Position numbers and translations under genes: made by a program
From: a bacterium
GTDB lineage: Bacteria > SZUA-182 > DTGQ01
Direction of reading: 5' to 3'
NCBI GenBank assembly: GCA_023512255.1
Contig: JAILZY010000090.1
Location: 1-13,364 of the forward strand
DNA length: 13,364 bases
The notes under the pieces: model-generated
The model's database searches: none
Told to the model about the DNA's origin: nothing
The model's input: the letters and a program-made list of their open reading frames with translations, nothing else
Shown: positions 6,322 through 13,174 of the stretch, one piece after another
How positions within the stretch are numbered: the first letter of the stretch is position 1
How the letters are laid out: every line of letters begins with the position of its first letter

Positions 6322-7503
6322 ATGAAGACATATGAAGAGATAAATGAAAAGATCAAGCAAGGGAAAGCTGTCGTAGTTACAGCCGATGAGGTGTGTGAGC
6401 TGGCCGAGGCCGAGGGGATTAAGGCTGTGGCTGAAAAGGTCGATGTGGTAACGACAGCCACCTTTGGCCCGATGTGCTCATCAGGGGTTTTTTTGAATTT
6501 CGGACATGCCGATCCTCCAATCAAGATGAGCAAGATTTGGCTAAATAATGTGCCTGCCTATGCTGGTCTTGCCGCGGTGGATGCCTATCTTGGGGCTACG
6601 GCTGTTTCGGAGACGGAAGGAATCCAGTATGGAGGAGGGCACGTAATCGAGGACCTTTTGTCTGGCAAACCGATACGGCTGGAGGCCGAGGGCTGCAAAA
6701 CGGATTGCTATCCTGCCGAAAGAGTCTCTGTCCAGATCACGCTGGACAGCCTCAATCAGGCTATATTACTGAACCCTCGTAACGCTTATCAAAACTATGC
6801 CGCGGCCACCAACTCTTCTTCAAGAACCCTGCATACCTATATGGGCACCCTGCTGCCCAGGCTTGGGAATGTGGCCTATTCCACCTCAGGGCAGTTGAAT
6901 CCCCTAATCAATGATCCTGAGTATCGCACCATTGGCCTTGGGACCAAAATATTCCTAGGCGGCGGAATTGGCTACGTTCTGGGTGAAGGGACCCAACACA
7001 ATCCCAATCAGCTTCGGGCCGCCAACAAGGTCCCTCTCAGCAGCGCTGGAACCTTGATGCTAATGGGTGATCTGAAGCAGATGAATCCCCGCTACCTTAG
7101 AGGAGCAACCATAAAAAAATACGGCGTATCTCTCATGGTAGGCATTGGGATTCCGATTCCGGTGCTGGATGAAGGTATAGCCGAGTCGGTATCTGTTCGG
7201 GATAAGGATATTTACACCACTATTTATGACTACAGTGTAGAAAAATTATCCAGACCAACCTACGGAAGGGTCAACTACCAGGAATTGAAGTCAGGGTCGG
7301 TCCAGATCAACGGAAATCAGGTGCCGACCAATCCGGTCTCAAGCCTCTTTATGGCCAAAGAGATTGCCGCCATATTGAAAGACTGGATCAGGCGGGGAGA
7401 GTTTTTCCTGGTAGAGCCTATTTGCCTCCTCCCTCGGGATACCCGCCTTAAGCCCTTACCACAGAAGGAGGATGAATCCAAAAAGGATGGCTTGAAGTTA
7501 TGA
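6322..7503 (+). CDS. Homocysteine biosynthesis protein (DUF39/HcyBio family)
   Basis: 393 aa. ATG 6322 is the first start after an in-frame TGA (6313-6315). The whole length matches the COG1900/DUF39 family typified by MA1821 of Methanosarcina acetivorans. With a NIL-ferredoxin partner, that family converts aspartate semialdehyde to homocysteine by a sulfur-transfer route needing no O-acylhomoserine. Hallmark stretches: TTATFGPMCSSGVFLNFGH (C52), the glycine-rich YGGGHVIEDLLSG, EAEGCKTDCYP (C125, C129), SSAGTLMLMGDLK and GIGIPIPVLDEG. C52 and one of C125/C129 are the likely catalytic or sulfur-carrying cysteines by analogy. It is cytoplasmic. Its stop overlaps the next gene's ATG by 4 bp (ATGA), and that next gene encodes the expected partner, which makes the assignment strong. 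There is only a weak purine-rich ribosome site (GAAGAG). Confidence 0.92.
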   Translation: MKTYEEINEKIKQGKAVVVTADEVCELAEAEGIKAVAEKVDVVTTATFGPMCSSGVFLNFGHADPPIKMSKIWLNNVPAYAGLAAVDAYLGATAVSETEGIQYGGGHVIEDLLSGKPIRLEAEGCKTDCYPAERVSVQITLDSLNQAILLNPRNAYQNYAAATNSSSRTLHTYMGTLLPRLGNVAYSTSGQLNPLINDPEYRTIGLGTKIFLGGGIGYVLGEGTQHNPNQLRAANKVPLSSAGTLMLMGDLKQMNPRYLRGATIKKYGVSLMVGIGIPIPVLDEGIAESVSVRDKDIYTTIYDYSVEKLSRPTYGRVNYQELKSGSVQINGNQVPTNPVSSLFMAKEIAAILKDWIRRGEFFLVEPICLLPRDTRLKPLPQKEDESKKDGLKL

Positions 7504-7913
7504 ACACCGTTACCAGAAGAGTCGTCTTAACCTTTCCAGCCAACCTAGTTGAAGATACGGCTATTTATCACCTGATTAAGGATTATGATCTAGTGGTCAA
7601 TATCCTCCGGGCTAAGATTATCCCCAAGGAAATCGGACGTATTGTCCTTGAGCTGCGTGGGAAAATCGATAATATTAAAAAAGGAGTGAGTTATCTTGAG
7701 AGCAAGGGCATTGAGGTCAAGCCCCTGGCCCAGGATATTTACCTCAATGAGGATAAGTGCGTAAGCTGTGGGATGTGTTTGGCTGTATGTCATCAGAAGG
7801 CGCTGTCGTTAAATAAAAATACTTGGAAGATTGAGTTCAATCGGGATGATTGTATCTTGTGCGAGCAGTGCGTGTCAGTCTGCCCTCTCAAGGTTATCCA
7901 GGTTACCTTCTAA
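7500..7913 (+). CDS. NIL-domain [4Fe-4S] ferredoxin, partner of the homocysteine biosynthesis protein
   Basis: 137 aa. Residues 1-77 are a NIL domain (RRVVLTFPANLVEDTAIYHL…GRIVLELRG), the small ACT-like fold also found at the C-terminus of MetN methionine transporters, where it binds methionine. Residues 79-137 are a bacterial-type 2[4Fe-4S] ferredoxin with clusters C87/C90/C93/C97 (second-site C-P replaced by C-H98) and C118/C121/C124/C128-P. The domain order matches MA1822-type proteins that work with DUF39 proteins, probably supplying electrons for the reductive sulfur transfer. The ATGA overlap with the upstream gene implies coupled translation and near-equal expression. Confidence 0.92.
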   Translation: MNTVTRRVVLTFPANLVEDTAIYHLIKDYDLVVNILRAKIIPKEIGRIVLELRGKIDNIKKGVSYLESKGIEVKPLAQDIYLNEDKCVSCGMCLAVCHQKALSLNKNTWKIEFNRDDCILCEQCVSVCPLKVIQVTF

Positions 7914-7985
7914 GGTGTTTGCTGGTTTCCTCACCTTAAAGCCAATATTTTGTGGCCTGCAAAAGCCACTTACATAGGGTTTGCC

Positions 7986-8873
7986 GTGCAGTCCTGGCGA
8001 TTAGTTGACTTGACAGCCCATAATGCCTTTATGAATATGGCTATTGATGAGGCCATATTAAAGGCCTCTATCCAGCAAGAGGACCAGTGGGAGAGCCAGC
8101 AAGGGGATCAGCAGAGAGAATGGGTGGGCACTATCCGATTTTATACCTGGACTCCAGCCGCAATTTCAATTGGATGTATGCAGAAATTTTCGGCTGACTT
8201 CAATCTGAGCCAGATTGAACAGCTAGGGCTTGCCCTGGTGCGGCGGCCAACGGGTGGAAGAGCAGTGCTCCATTGGGGAGATCTTACCTACTCTTTAGTC
8301 TTTGCTGAAAATAATCCGATAATCCCACGGGGGACTATGGCTAGCTACTACAAAATTAGCCAGGCCATCCAGAGGGGATTAGCCCTTTTAGGGCTTCCAG
8401 CTCAACTTTGCCCTAAGCGGAAAATCAGCCGATCTGCTTTTTGCTTTGCCGGGAAGGCCAAGTACGAAATTTTGCTCCAGGGGAAAAAGGTTATGGGTAG
8501 TGCTCAAAGGAGAGAAAGAGGGGCCGTTTTGCAGCAGGGCTCGATTATGGTGGAAAACCAACGGGAGCTGATTCAAAGAATTTTCTCTAGCCCTAGACTT
8601 GATGAACTTCTCTCAGTCGAAGGCGCAAGCCGAGACAGCAGAGCCAAAGAGGTGGAATTTGGCTCTGAATTCACTTCCCTGGAGGAGGTAGCCGGAGGCC
8701 CTATTGCGATCTGTCTCCTCAAGGAGGCTCTGATCAGGGGTATTGAGGAAGAGTTTGACATCTGTCTAGCCCGTGGCCCATTGACCGGCTGGGAGAAAAA
8801 TGAGTCTGAGAGGCTTTGTCAGGGAAAATACTCCCGGCCGCTTTGGACAATAAGGGGTTATCGGGGTGAATAG
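7986..8873 (+). CDS. lipM: LipM-type octanoyltransferase / lipoate-protein ligase family protein
   Basis: 295 aa from the GTG at 7986, preferred because AGGG lies 6 nt upstream and the family normally begins near this WRLVDL sequence. A TTG at 7950 would add 12 residues but has no ribosome site. Biotin/lipoate A/B ligase fold: NMAIDEAIL (17-25), RRPTGGRAVLH (86-96), LTYSLV (100-105), C153 followed by the YEILLQGKKVMGSAQRR segment (160-176), then LQQGSIM. C153 sits where LipM/LipL enzymes carry their catalytic thiol (Cys150 in Bacillus subtilis LipM), and K168 is the conserved acyl-site lysine. It would transfer octanoyl from ACP to GcvH or 2-oxoacid dehydrogenase E2 subunits, so that LipA can insert sulfur. 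lipA is not in the window. A plain lipoate ligase is a less likely alternative given the cysteine. The 3' end overlaps the cytidine deaminase gene by 8 bp. Confidence 0.82.
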   Translation: MQSWRLVDLTAHNAFMNMAIDEAILKASIQQEDQWESQQGDQQREWVGTIRFYTWTPAAISIGCMQKFSADFNLSQIEQLGLALVRRPTGGRAVLHWGDLTYSLVFAENNPIIPRGTMASYYKISQAIQRGLALLGLPAQLCPKRKISRSAFCFAGKAKYEILLQGKKVMGSAQRRERGAVLQQGSIMVENQRELIQRIFSSPRLDELLSVEGASRDSRAKEVEFGSEFTSLEEVAGGPIAICLLKEALIRGIEEEFDICLARGPLTGWEKNESERLCQGKYSRPLWTIRGYRGE

Positions 8874-9315
8874 AGTGAATTGTGTTGATCTTGGGGCTCT
8901 CGATGATCTTGTTTCTGGCTGGCGAGAGCTGATCGAGCAGGCCGCTCAGGCCAAAGAGAGGGCTATTGTCCCGCTCTCCGGGTTCAGGGTGGGGGCCGCC
9001 CTGCTCACGACTGAGGGGCGGTGTTATCTTGGTTGTAATATCGAAAATACCTCCTTGAGCCTCAGTATCTGCGCCGAGCGGGTGGCTTTCTTGAAGGCAC
9101 TCTCCGAAGGAGAAAAAAGCTTTCAGGCTCTGGCCATTGTCAGCGACAGTGAGGGGATCATTACCCCTTGCGGAGCATGCCGACAATTGATCTGGGAGTT
9201 TGCCCCCCAAATTACGGTCATAATGAACAATCCGCGAGGAGATGTTCGATGGGCCAGAATAGGCGATCTGCTGCCGCAGGCCTTTTCCTATCTAAATACC
9301 ACCCTCCCTAAATAA
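8866..9315 (+). CDS. cdd: Cytidine deaminase
   Basis: 149 aa from the GTG at 8866; a second in-frame GTG at 8875 is possible. Homotetrameric-type CDA of roughly family length (about 130 aa) with a short N-terminal extension. Zinc and catalytic signature: C69-A-E71 in SICAERVAFLKAL and C102/C105 in TPCGACRQ. Substrate-site motifs are FRVGAAL and GCNIENTSLSLSICAER. It deaminates cytidine and deoxycytidine to uridine and deoxyuridine in pyrimidine salvage. It is last in the operon, overlaps the lipM stop by 8 bp, and has no pathway link to the sulfur genes, so it is probably carried along for co-expression. Confidence 0.93.
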   Translation: MNRVNCVDLGALDDLVSGWRELIEQAAQAKERAIVPLSGFRVGAALLTTEGRCYLGCNIENTSLSLSICAERVAFLKALSEGEKSFQALAIVSDSEGIITPCGACRQLIWEFAPQITVIMNNPRGDVRWARIGDLLPQAFSYLNTTLPK

Positions 9316-9374
9316 ATTAAGGAATGACAGTAGGGTGAGGGAAAAGAAATCAAGCTATTGATAGCTACAGTGTG

Positions 9375-11444
9375 ATGTTGACCATATCTAATAAAGCAAA
9401 GAGCCGGTTGCTATCTAAAGCAGCAAAGACTAAAGCAAAGAGCTGGTTGCTGCTCCTGGTGCTGGCCGGAGCCAGAGTTTTTGGGGCTCAGTCAATGCTC
9501 TTCCAAGACCTTTGTTTTGCCCAAGCCTCTGTTTCCATCTCTGTCTGCCCGTCCAAATCTTGGGGAAGCAGTAAAGAACAGCAAATCTTAAAACCGGTCA
9601 TGGTAGAGGGCAGGCTCTATCTGGCTATCAATATCCAGGGTGAAAAATTTCACCTCTGGCGTATTGATCCGAACGCTTCGACTCAGGACTGGCAAGAGAT
9701 AAATCTCGGCGGCTCAGGCGGCATTAATGATCCAAATGCCACTGCTCTTGGCTCTCATGCCGGCTATCTCTATCTGGCTACAAAGAAAGAGGGAGAGCGC
9801 CCCCATCTTTGGCGGCTGCAAGACCCTAATCAGGGAGTATGGAAGCCTGTTGGCCCGCCGGAGATTGGATTAGCCAAAACAATCATCTCCCTCTGCTCAT
9901 TTGACCGTTGCCTCTACCTTGGATCTGTAAGCGGGCAGGAGGAGGGAGATTTAGAAGGCTTGGAGGTACAACTTTGGCGGTCTACCGAAACAGAAACGTA
10001 TAACCAAGAGCTTTCTTCTGCTACCTGGAAGCCAGTGAGCGACGTGGTGGCCTCTGCCCTGATCTCGAGCGATTTTCAGGAATTTGAGGCCAAACTCTAT
10101 CTTGGGATTGAAAGCAGAGCCAATAACCAAAAGAAGGCCGAGGTCTTGAAGCTTGATCCAAGCCCTGCCTCACCTTACCGATACAACATCTTCGGCCAGA
10201 GGGAGAACAATCAGAGCGTTACTGCCCTAGCTGTCTGTGATCAGACTTTGTATGCCGCCACAAGAAATAATGACTATGGAGCGCAGGTGTGGTTTCTGAT
10301 CAAGGGAGGCGAGGATTTTAGCCGTCTGTCTTCCTGGGATAGTTTTATCAATCCTAACCGCTCCTATCCCAGGTCCCTGGAGAGCCTTGGCTCCTATCTT
10401 TTCCTAGGCTTTGATACTCCTGCAGGGGTGGAAATTTTCCGCTTATCGGCCAATCCAGACCATTTGGAAAATAGACAAAAAGAGTGGGAGAAGGTCTCCA
10501 TCATCTATGATCAGGCGAAGGATCAGCCGCTTTTGGCCGATAAATCAAATCGCCTCTGCTGGCTGTATGCTGATCAAAGCAATGGTTATCTTTTCCTTGG
10601 GACCAAAGACTCCAGCGGCGCCTTTACCCTCTGGAAATCAGACCGGCTGCCGATTATCACCATAACCTCCCCACAGTATGATTACCAGAGTCATCCTCCC
10701 TATGCCTACCTTGGCGCCTTTGGTCCAAAATCAGGGAAATTGCAGGTTAGCTGGCGATCAACCCGAAGCGGTAACTACCTCATTCATCAGCTTCAGTTAA
10801 AGGATCCGAACAATCAAACAAATACAAGCCCAGGATTTCTATTCCGGGAGCAGGGAGCCGAGAAGGGAAAAATCTACACTAGCCCAAAGCTTCCCCCGGG
10901 CGATGAGCAGGGCACCTATGTGGCTGAAATTGTCTGGGATCCAAATCAAACCTCTCTGCCTAAAGAGCAGGGGCGCTATCCAGTGCTTTTCTCCTTTATT
11001 TACGATACCAAAGGCCCAGAGCGTCTGCCAGTGGTAACTTCGCTAACCCCAGGGAACAGAAAACTTAGGGTGAGATGGACCGCGGCTCATGATAAGCTTT
11101 CAGGGGTGGCTCACTACCGTATCTTGTGGAAGGAATCGCCCAAAGAGGCAGATGCCAATAGCATCCCTTTTTCCTACAAGGACTTGCCCAAGGAGAGTAA
11201 AGAGGAGAGTAAATATGAATACGAGATTAGCGGCCTGATCAATGGACGCAGGTACATGGTGGCAGTTTTGGCCGTAGATAGGGCGGGCAATGAATCTGAC
11301 CTCTCGCCGATCACGGACAAAAGCTTTGCTACCCCACAGGCTGGGCAGAGTTTGACCGATCTTGTTGGTGAGAGCGGTGGTTGTTTTTTGAAAGCCTTAG
11401 GAGCGAAAAAAATTCACACCATGATTTCCCGAAGCAGAAAATAA
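9375..11444 (+). CDS. Secreted candidate seven-bladed beta-propeller protein with FnIII domain
   Basis: 689 aa from ATG 9375 (a GTG sits directly before it at 9372). There is no good ribosome site; a palindrome AGCTAT-TG-ATAGCT (9353-9366) lies just upstream. An extended, lysine-rich signal peptide (hydrophobic core about 24-35) ends at CFAQA near residue 51. Seven L-[YF]-[LA]-[GA] strand motifs at about residues 81, 132, 180, 241, 292, 342 and 406, several followed by an [LI][WF][RK]-type strand, suggest a seven-bladed propeller of the kind often annotated only as hypothetical. Residues about 430-545 look like a beta-sandwich linker, and residues about 549-650 like a fibronectin type III domain (LRVRWTAAHDK…YEYEISGLINGRRYMVAVLAVDRAGNES). 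The tail holds SGGCFLKAL. No catalytic motif is seen and the ligand is unknown. It is followed by the barrel-like gene after 14 bp, so the two are probably co-transcribed. Confidence 0.7.
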   Translation: MLTISNKAKSRLLSKAAKTKAKSWLLLLVLAGARVFGAQSMLFQDLCFAQASVSISVCPSKSWGSSKEQQILKPVMVEGRLYLAINIQGEKFHLWRIDPNASTQDWQEINLGGSGGINDPNATALGSHAGYLYLATKKEGERPHLWRLQDPNQGVWKPVGPPEIGLAKTIISLCSFDRCLYLGSVSGQEEGDLEGLEVQLWRSTETETYNQELSSATWKPVSDVVASALISSDFQEFEAKLYLGIESRANNQKKAEVLKLDPSPASPYRYNIFGQRENNQSVTALAVCDQTLYAATRNNDYGAQVWFLIKGGEDFSRLSSWDSFINPNRSYPRSLESLGSYLFLGFDTPAGVEIFRLSANPDHLENRQKEWEKVSIIYDQAKDQPLLADKSNRLCWLYADQSNGYLFLGTKDSSGAFTLWKSDRLPIITITSPQYDYQSHPPYAYLGAFGPKSGKLQVSWRSTRSGNYLIHQLQLKDPNNQTNTSPGFLFREQGAEKGKIYTSPKLPPGDEQGTYVAEIVWDPNQTSLPKEQGRYPVLFSFIYDTKGPERLPVVTSLTPGNRKLRVRWTAAHDKLSGVAHYRILWKESPKEADANSIPFSYKDLPKESKEESKYEYEISGLINGRRYMVAVLAVDRAGNESDLSPITDKSFATPQAGQSLTDLVGESGGCFLKALGAKKIHTMISRSRK
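9392..9451 (+). repeat. Short in-frame direct repeat in the signal peptide region
   Basis: A 21-bp sequence beginning TAAAGCAAAGAGC at 9392 recurs at 9431 with one mismatch (20 of 21), a 39-bp (13-codon) period. It encodes KAKSRLL then KAKSWLL, lengthening the basic region of the signal peptide. Confidence 0.75.
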
Positions 11445-11450
11445 GGGGAG
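11443..11450 (+). promoter_or_regulatory. Ribosome binding site deciding the ATG at 11459
   Basis: AAGGGGAG lies 8 nt before the ATG at 11459 and overlaps the stop of the upstream gene. It supports this start over in-frame codons further upstream, which would overlap the preceding gene and put charged sequence before the signal peptide. Confidence 0.7.
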
Positions 11451-11458
11451 TAATAGGT

Positions 11459-12157
11459 ATGGCCAAGGAGTTTTTGAGATGTGCTTTCTGGAAGTGGCTG
11501 GGGGGATGTGGCGGGTTATTCCTAGTTGGTTTTTTTTGGCTTTGTTGCCCTTATCGGGCCTGGGCAGAAGCCCCTTGCGGCCTCTCGACCTCTGTCTGGG
11601 CAGGGTATTACATCCCGCAGGATACCAATTTTCGAAGGGTCTATAATAAGGATAATATTTACAGTGATGAAGGACAATTAGCTCTGTTCTTAGAATTTTC
11701 CAAAAGTTGGTTTAGCCAGATTGAACTAGCGGCGGGATTTGGTGGAACCCAATTCAGAGGCTATACTCTGCTTGGCCCTGACAATCCCAGTATTGATAGG
11801 GTCAAAATGTCCCTGCTTGCCGGATATACGCAGGTTTCATACCTTTTCCGGTATGTCGAAGGACAGATGCTGGTCCCCTATTTTGGTGGTGGGTTTGACG
11901 CCTGGGGATATCAGGAGAAGGAGGAAGGAGATGATCCGGTCAGGGGTGGCAAATACGGCTATCATGGCCTGGTTGGGGTTCGTCTCCTACTTGATTGGCT
12001 CGACCATCGAGCAGCGGAAAGCTCACGGCAGGAGTTTGGAATTGAGAATACCTATCTAGTTTTTGAAGCCAAGTGGTTGAAAATTAATAATTTTGGAGAA
12101 AGTAAACTTGACTTCAGCGGTCGGCTCTATCGGGCTGGGCTGTTATGGGAATTTTAA
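11459..12157 (+). CDS. Small outer-membrane beta-barrel-like protein
   Basis: 232 aa. The signal peptide covers about residues 1-36 (hydrophobic core LFLVGFFWLCC, likely cleavage after AWA). The mature part is rich in alternating aromatic and polar strands and in glycines (VWAGYYIPQDTNF, IELAAGFGGTQF, MSLLAGYTQVSYLFRYV, VPYFGGGFDAWGY, YGYHGLVGVRLLLDW). The last strand ends LYRAGLLWEF with a C-terminal phenylalanine, the usual BAM-recognition signature of outer-membrane barrels. The length fits a barrel of roughly 8 strands. It is not assigned to a named porin family; it could be a small channel, an anchor or an assembly helper for the upstream secreted propeller protein, from which it is 14 bp away. 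Confidence 0.72.
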   Translation: MAKEFLRCAFWKWLGGCGGLFLVGFFWLCCPYRAWAEAPCGLSTSVWAGYYIPQDTNFRRVYNKDNIYSDEGQLALFLEFSKSWFSQIELAAGFGGTQFRGYTLLGPDNPSIDRVKMSLLAGYTQVSYLFRYVEGQMLVPYFGGGFDAWGYQEKEEGDDPVRGGKYGYHGLVGVRLLLDWLDHRAAESSRQEFGIENTYLVFEAKWLKINNFGESKLDFSGRLYRAGLLWEF

Positions 12158-12202
12158 CCCGATTTCCTCCTGCTCTGCTATCTTCAAAGACTGTCTAAAA
12201 AG

Positions 12203-12444
12203 GTTAAAATTATAAAATTATAAGATTAAAAGATAATTAAAAGATATAAACCTACACTTTTGCAGAAATTTCTTGACACTTTGAAGTCCTTGGGAAATTA
12301 CCTCTAATAGCAAATCCGGTAAAATAAAAGGCTTGGCAAATACGGTAAAATCAAGGGTTCGAAAAAAAAATGCAAGAATATATAAAATGCAAGAGCATAT
12401 AAGGTATAAACGAAGATTAAAATTATAGGATTAAAAGATATAAG
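12203..12444. repeat. AT-rich intergenic region with several short direct repeats
   Basis: The 12158-12489 gap has no credible gene. GCAAATMCGGTAAAAT occurs at 12310-12325 and 12336-12351 (15 of 16 identical, 26-bp period, about 2.5 helical turns). TTAAAATTATA followed by GATTAAAAGATA occurs at about 12203-12236 and again at about 12416-12442. AAATGCAAGA occurs twice at about 12368-12395. A TTGACA lies at 12273-12278, but no convincing -10 follows at the right spacing. The paired 16-mers look like tandem binding sites upstream of the zinc-ribbon gene. Confidence 0.5.
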
Positions 12445-12489
12445 CAAAGAAATAACAAAGAGATAAGGGTATCTAAGGAGCAACAATAT

Positions 12490-13086
12490 ATGCCGATCTC
12501 ATGTCCTAAGTGCAATATTTTGAACCCCCGTGGGGCGGAAATCTGCGGCCAATGCGGCTTCGGATTAACTTCGGTGTCCACCTCCCGGATAGGCCAGGCT
12601 TCTTCTCGCTCGCCTCTACCCTCCTCAGCGCAAAATAAGAGCAAAAGCCCCCTGACCGGTACTTCGATATTTCCCCGCGGCGGCAGAGGGGGGAAAAATG
12701 TTCCTCTCCTAGCCCAGCTCGTGTCGGGAGTTTTGTGGATTTTGAGTGCACTCTTAATTGCTCTGTCGATTTTTCTGATAAAACCAGGGAAAGTTATTCT
12801 TCCAATCCCTTGGCTGTCATCTCCTCGCCCTTACTCCTTTCGGCTTCTGTGGGCTTTGGTGATTCTGGCCGGCGGGATTTATACCACGATTGTTGCCTAT
12901 GGGATTTGTGCCTTAAAAAGATGGGGTCTCAAGCTCTACATAAGCTGGGTTATGGTCCAAGTGGTATTAGAGATTTTGGCCCGAATCTACCATCAGCAGC
13001 TCGGAGTGTATCTGTCAGCTTTGGTTTCAGCAGAGCTGATAGCTATTCTTCTCCTCTGGAAGAGAAGACAGGATTTTTCCTTATAA
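12490..13086 (+). CDS. Zinc-ribbon membrane protein with four predicted TM helices
   Basis: 198 aa. AAGGAG (12475-12480) lies 9 nt before the ATG. The N-terminus is a zinc ribbon, C5-P-K-C8 and C19-G-Q-C22-G, in the common short form that begins many membrane or regulatory proteins. A serine/proline-rich low-complexity linker follows (about 28-70), then four hydrophobic segments (about 74-97, 117-141, 147-165, 171-190) and a short basic C-terminus. No transporter or enzyme signature was recognised. The zinc ribbon probably faces the cytoplasm. It stands alone as a transcription unit after the repeat-rich gap. Calling it a membrane protein is safe; its function is unknown. Confidence 0.75.
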   Translation: MPISCPKCNILNPRGAEICGQCGFGLTSVSTSRIGQASSRSPLPSSAQNKSKSPLTGTSIFPRGGRGGKNVPLLAQLVSGVLWILSALLIALSIFLIKPGKVILPIPWLSSPRPYSFRLLWALVILAGGIYTTIVAYGICALKRWGLKLYISWVMVQVVLEILARIYHQQLGVYLSALVSAELIAILLLWKRRQDFSL

Positions 13087-13151
13087 CTAACGTGAGTTCG
13101 ATATAACTGTGGTGAAAAAACTAAGCAAAACAATAGGTTATTATAAAATGT

Positions 13152-13174
13152 TCGCTCTCATATATCAGACACCA
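13152..13174. repeat. 23-bp dispersed repeat, copy 2
   Basis: Matches 2919-2941 at 21 of 23 positions, in the same orientation, and again lies downstream of a plus-strand gene (66 bp past its stop). It overlaps the stop codon of the partial minus-strand frame. Confidence 0.45.

Noticed and set aside
6137-6325. 62-codon plus-strand open frame upstream of the homocysteine gene
   Set aside because: It spans the predicted promoter and leader, has no ribosome site and an odd composition, and overlaps the next start.
11381-11458. Upstream in-frame start for the barrel protein
   Set aside because: It would overlap the end of the propeller gene by 64 bp and put charged sequence before a clean signal peptide. 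The ATG at 11459 has a strong ribosome site.
12184-12203. Second copy of the MITE terminal repeat (GACTGTCTAAAAA)
   Set aside because: It resembles the 13-bp end only loosely, and no inverted partner or CTAG duplication was found nearby.
12304-12486. 60-codon minus-strand open frame in the AT-rich gap
   Set aside because: Leu/Tyr/Phe-rich translation typical of AT-rich noncoding DNA, over direct repeats, with no start signal.
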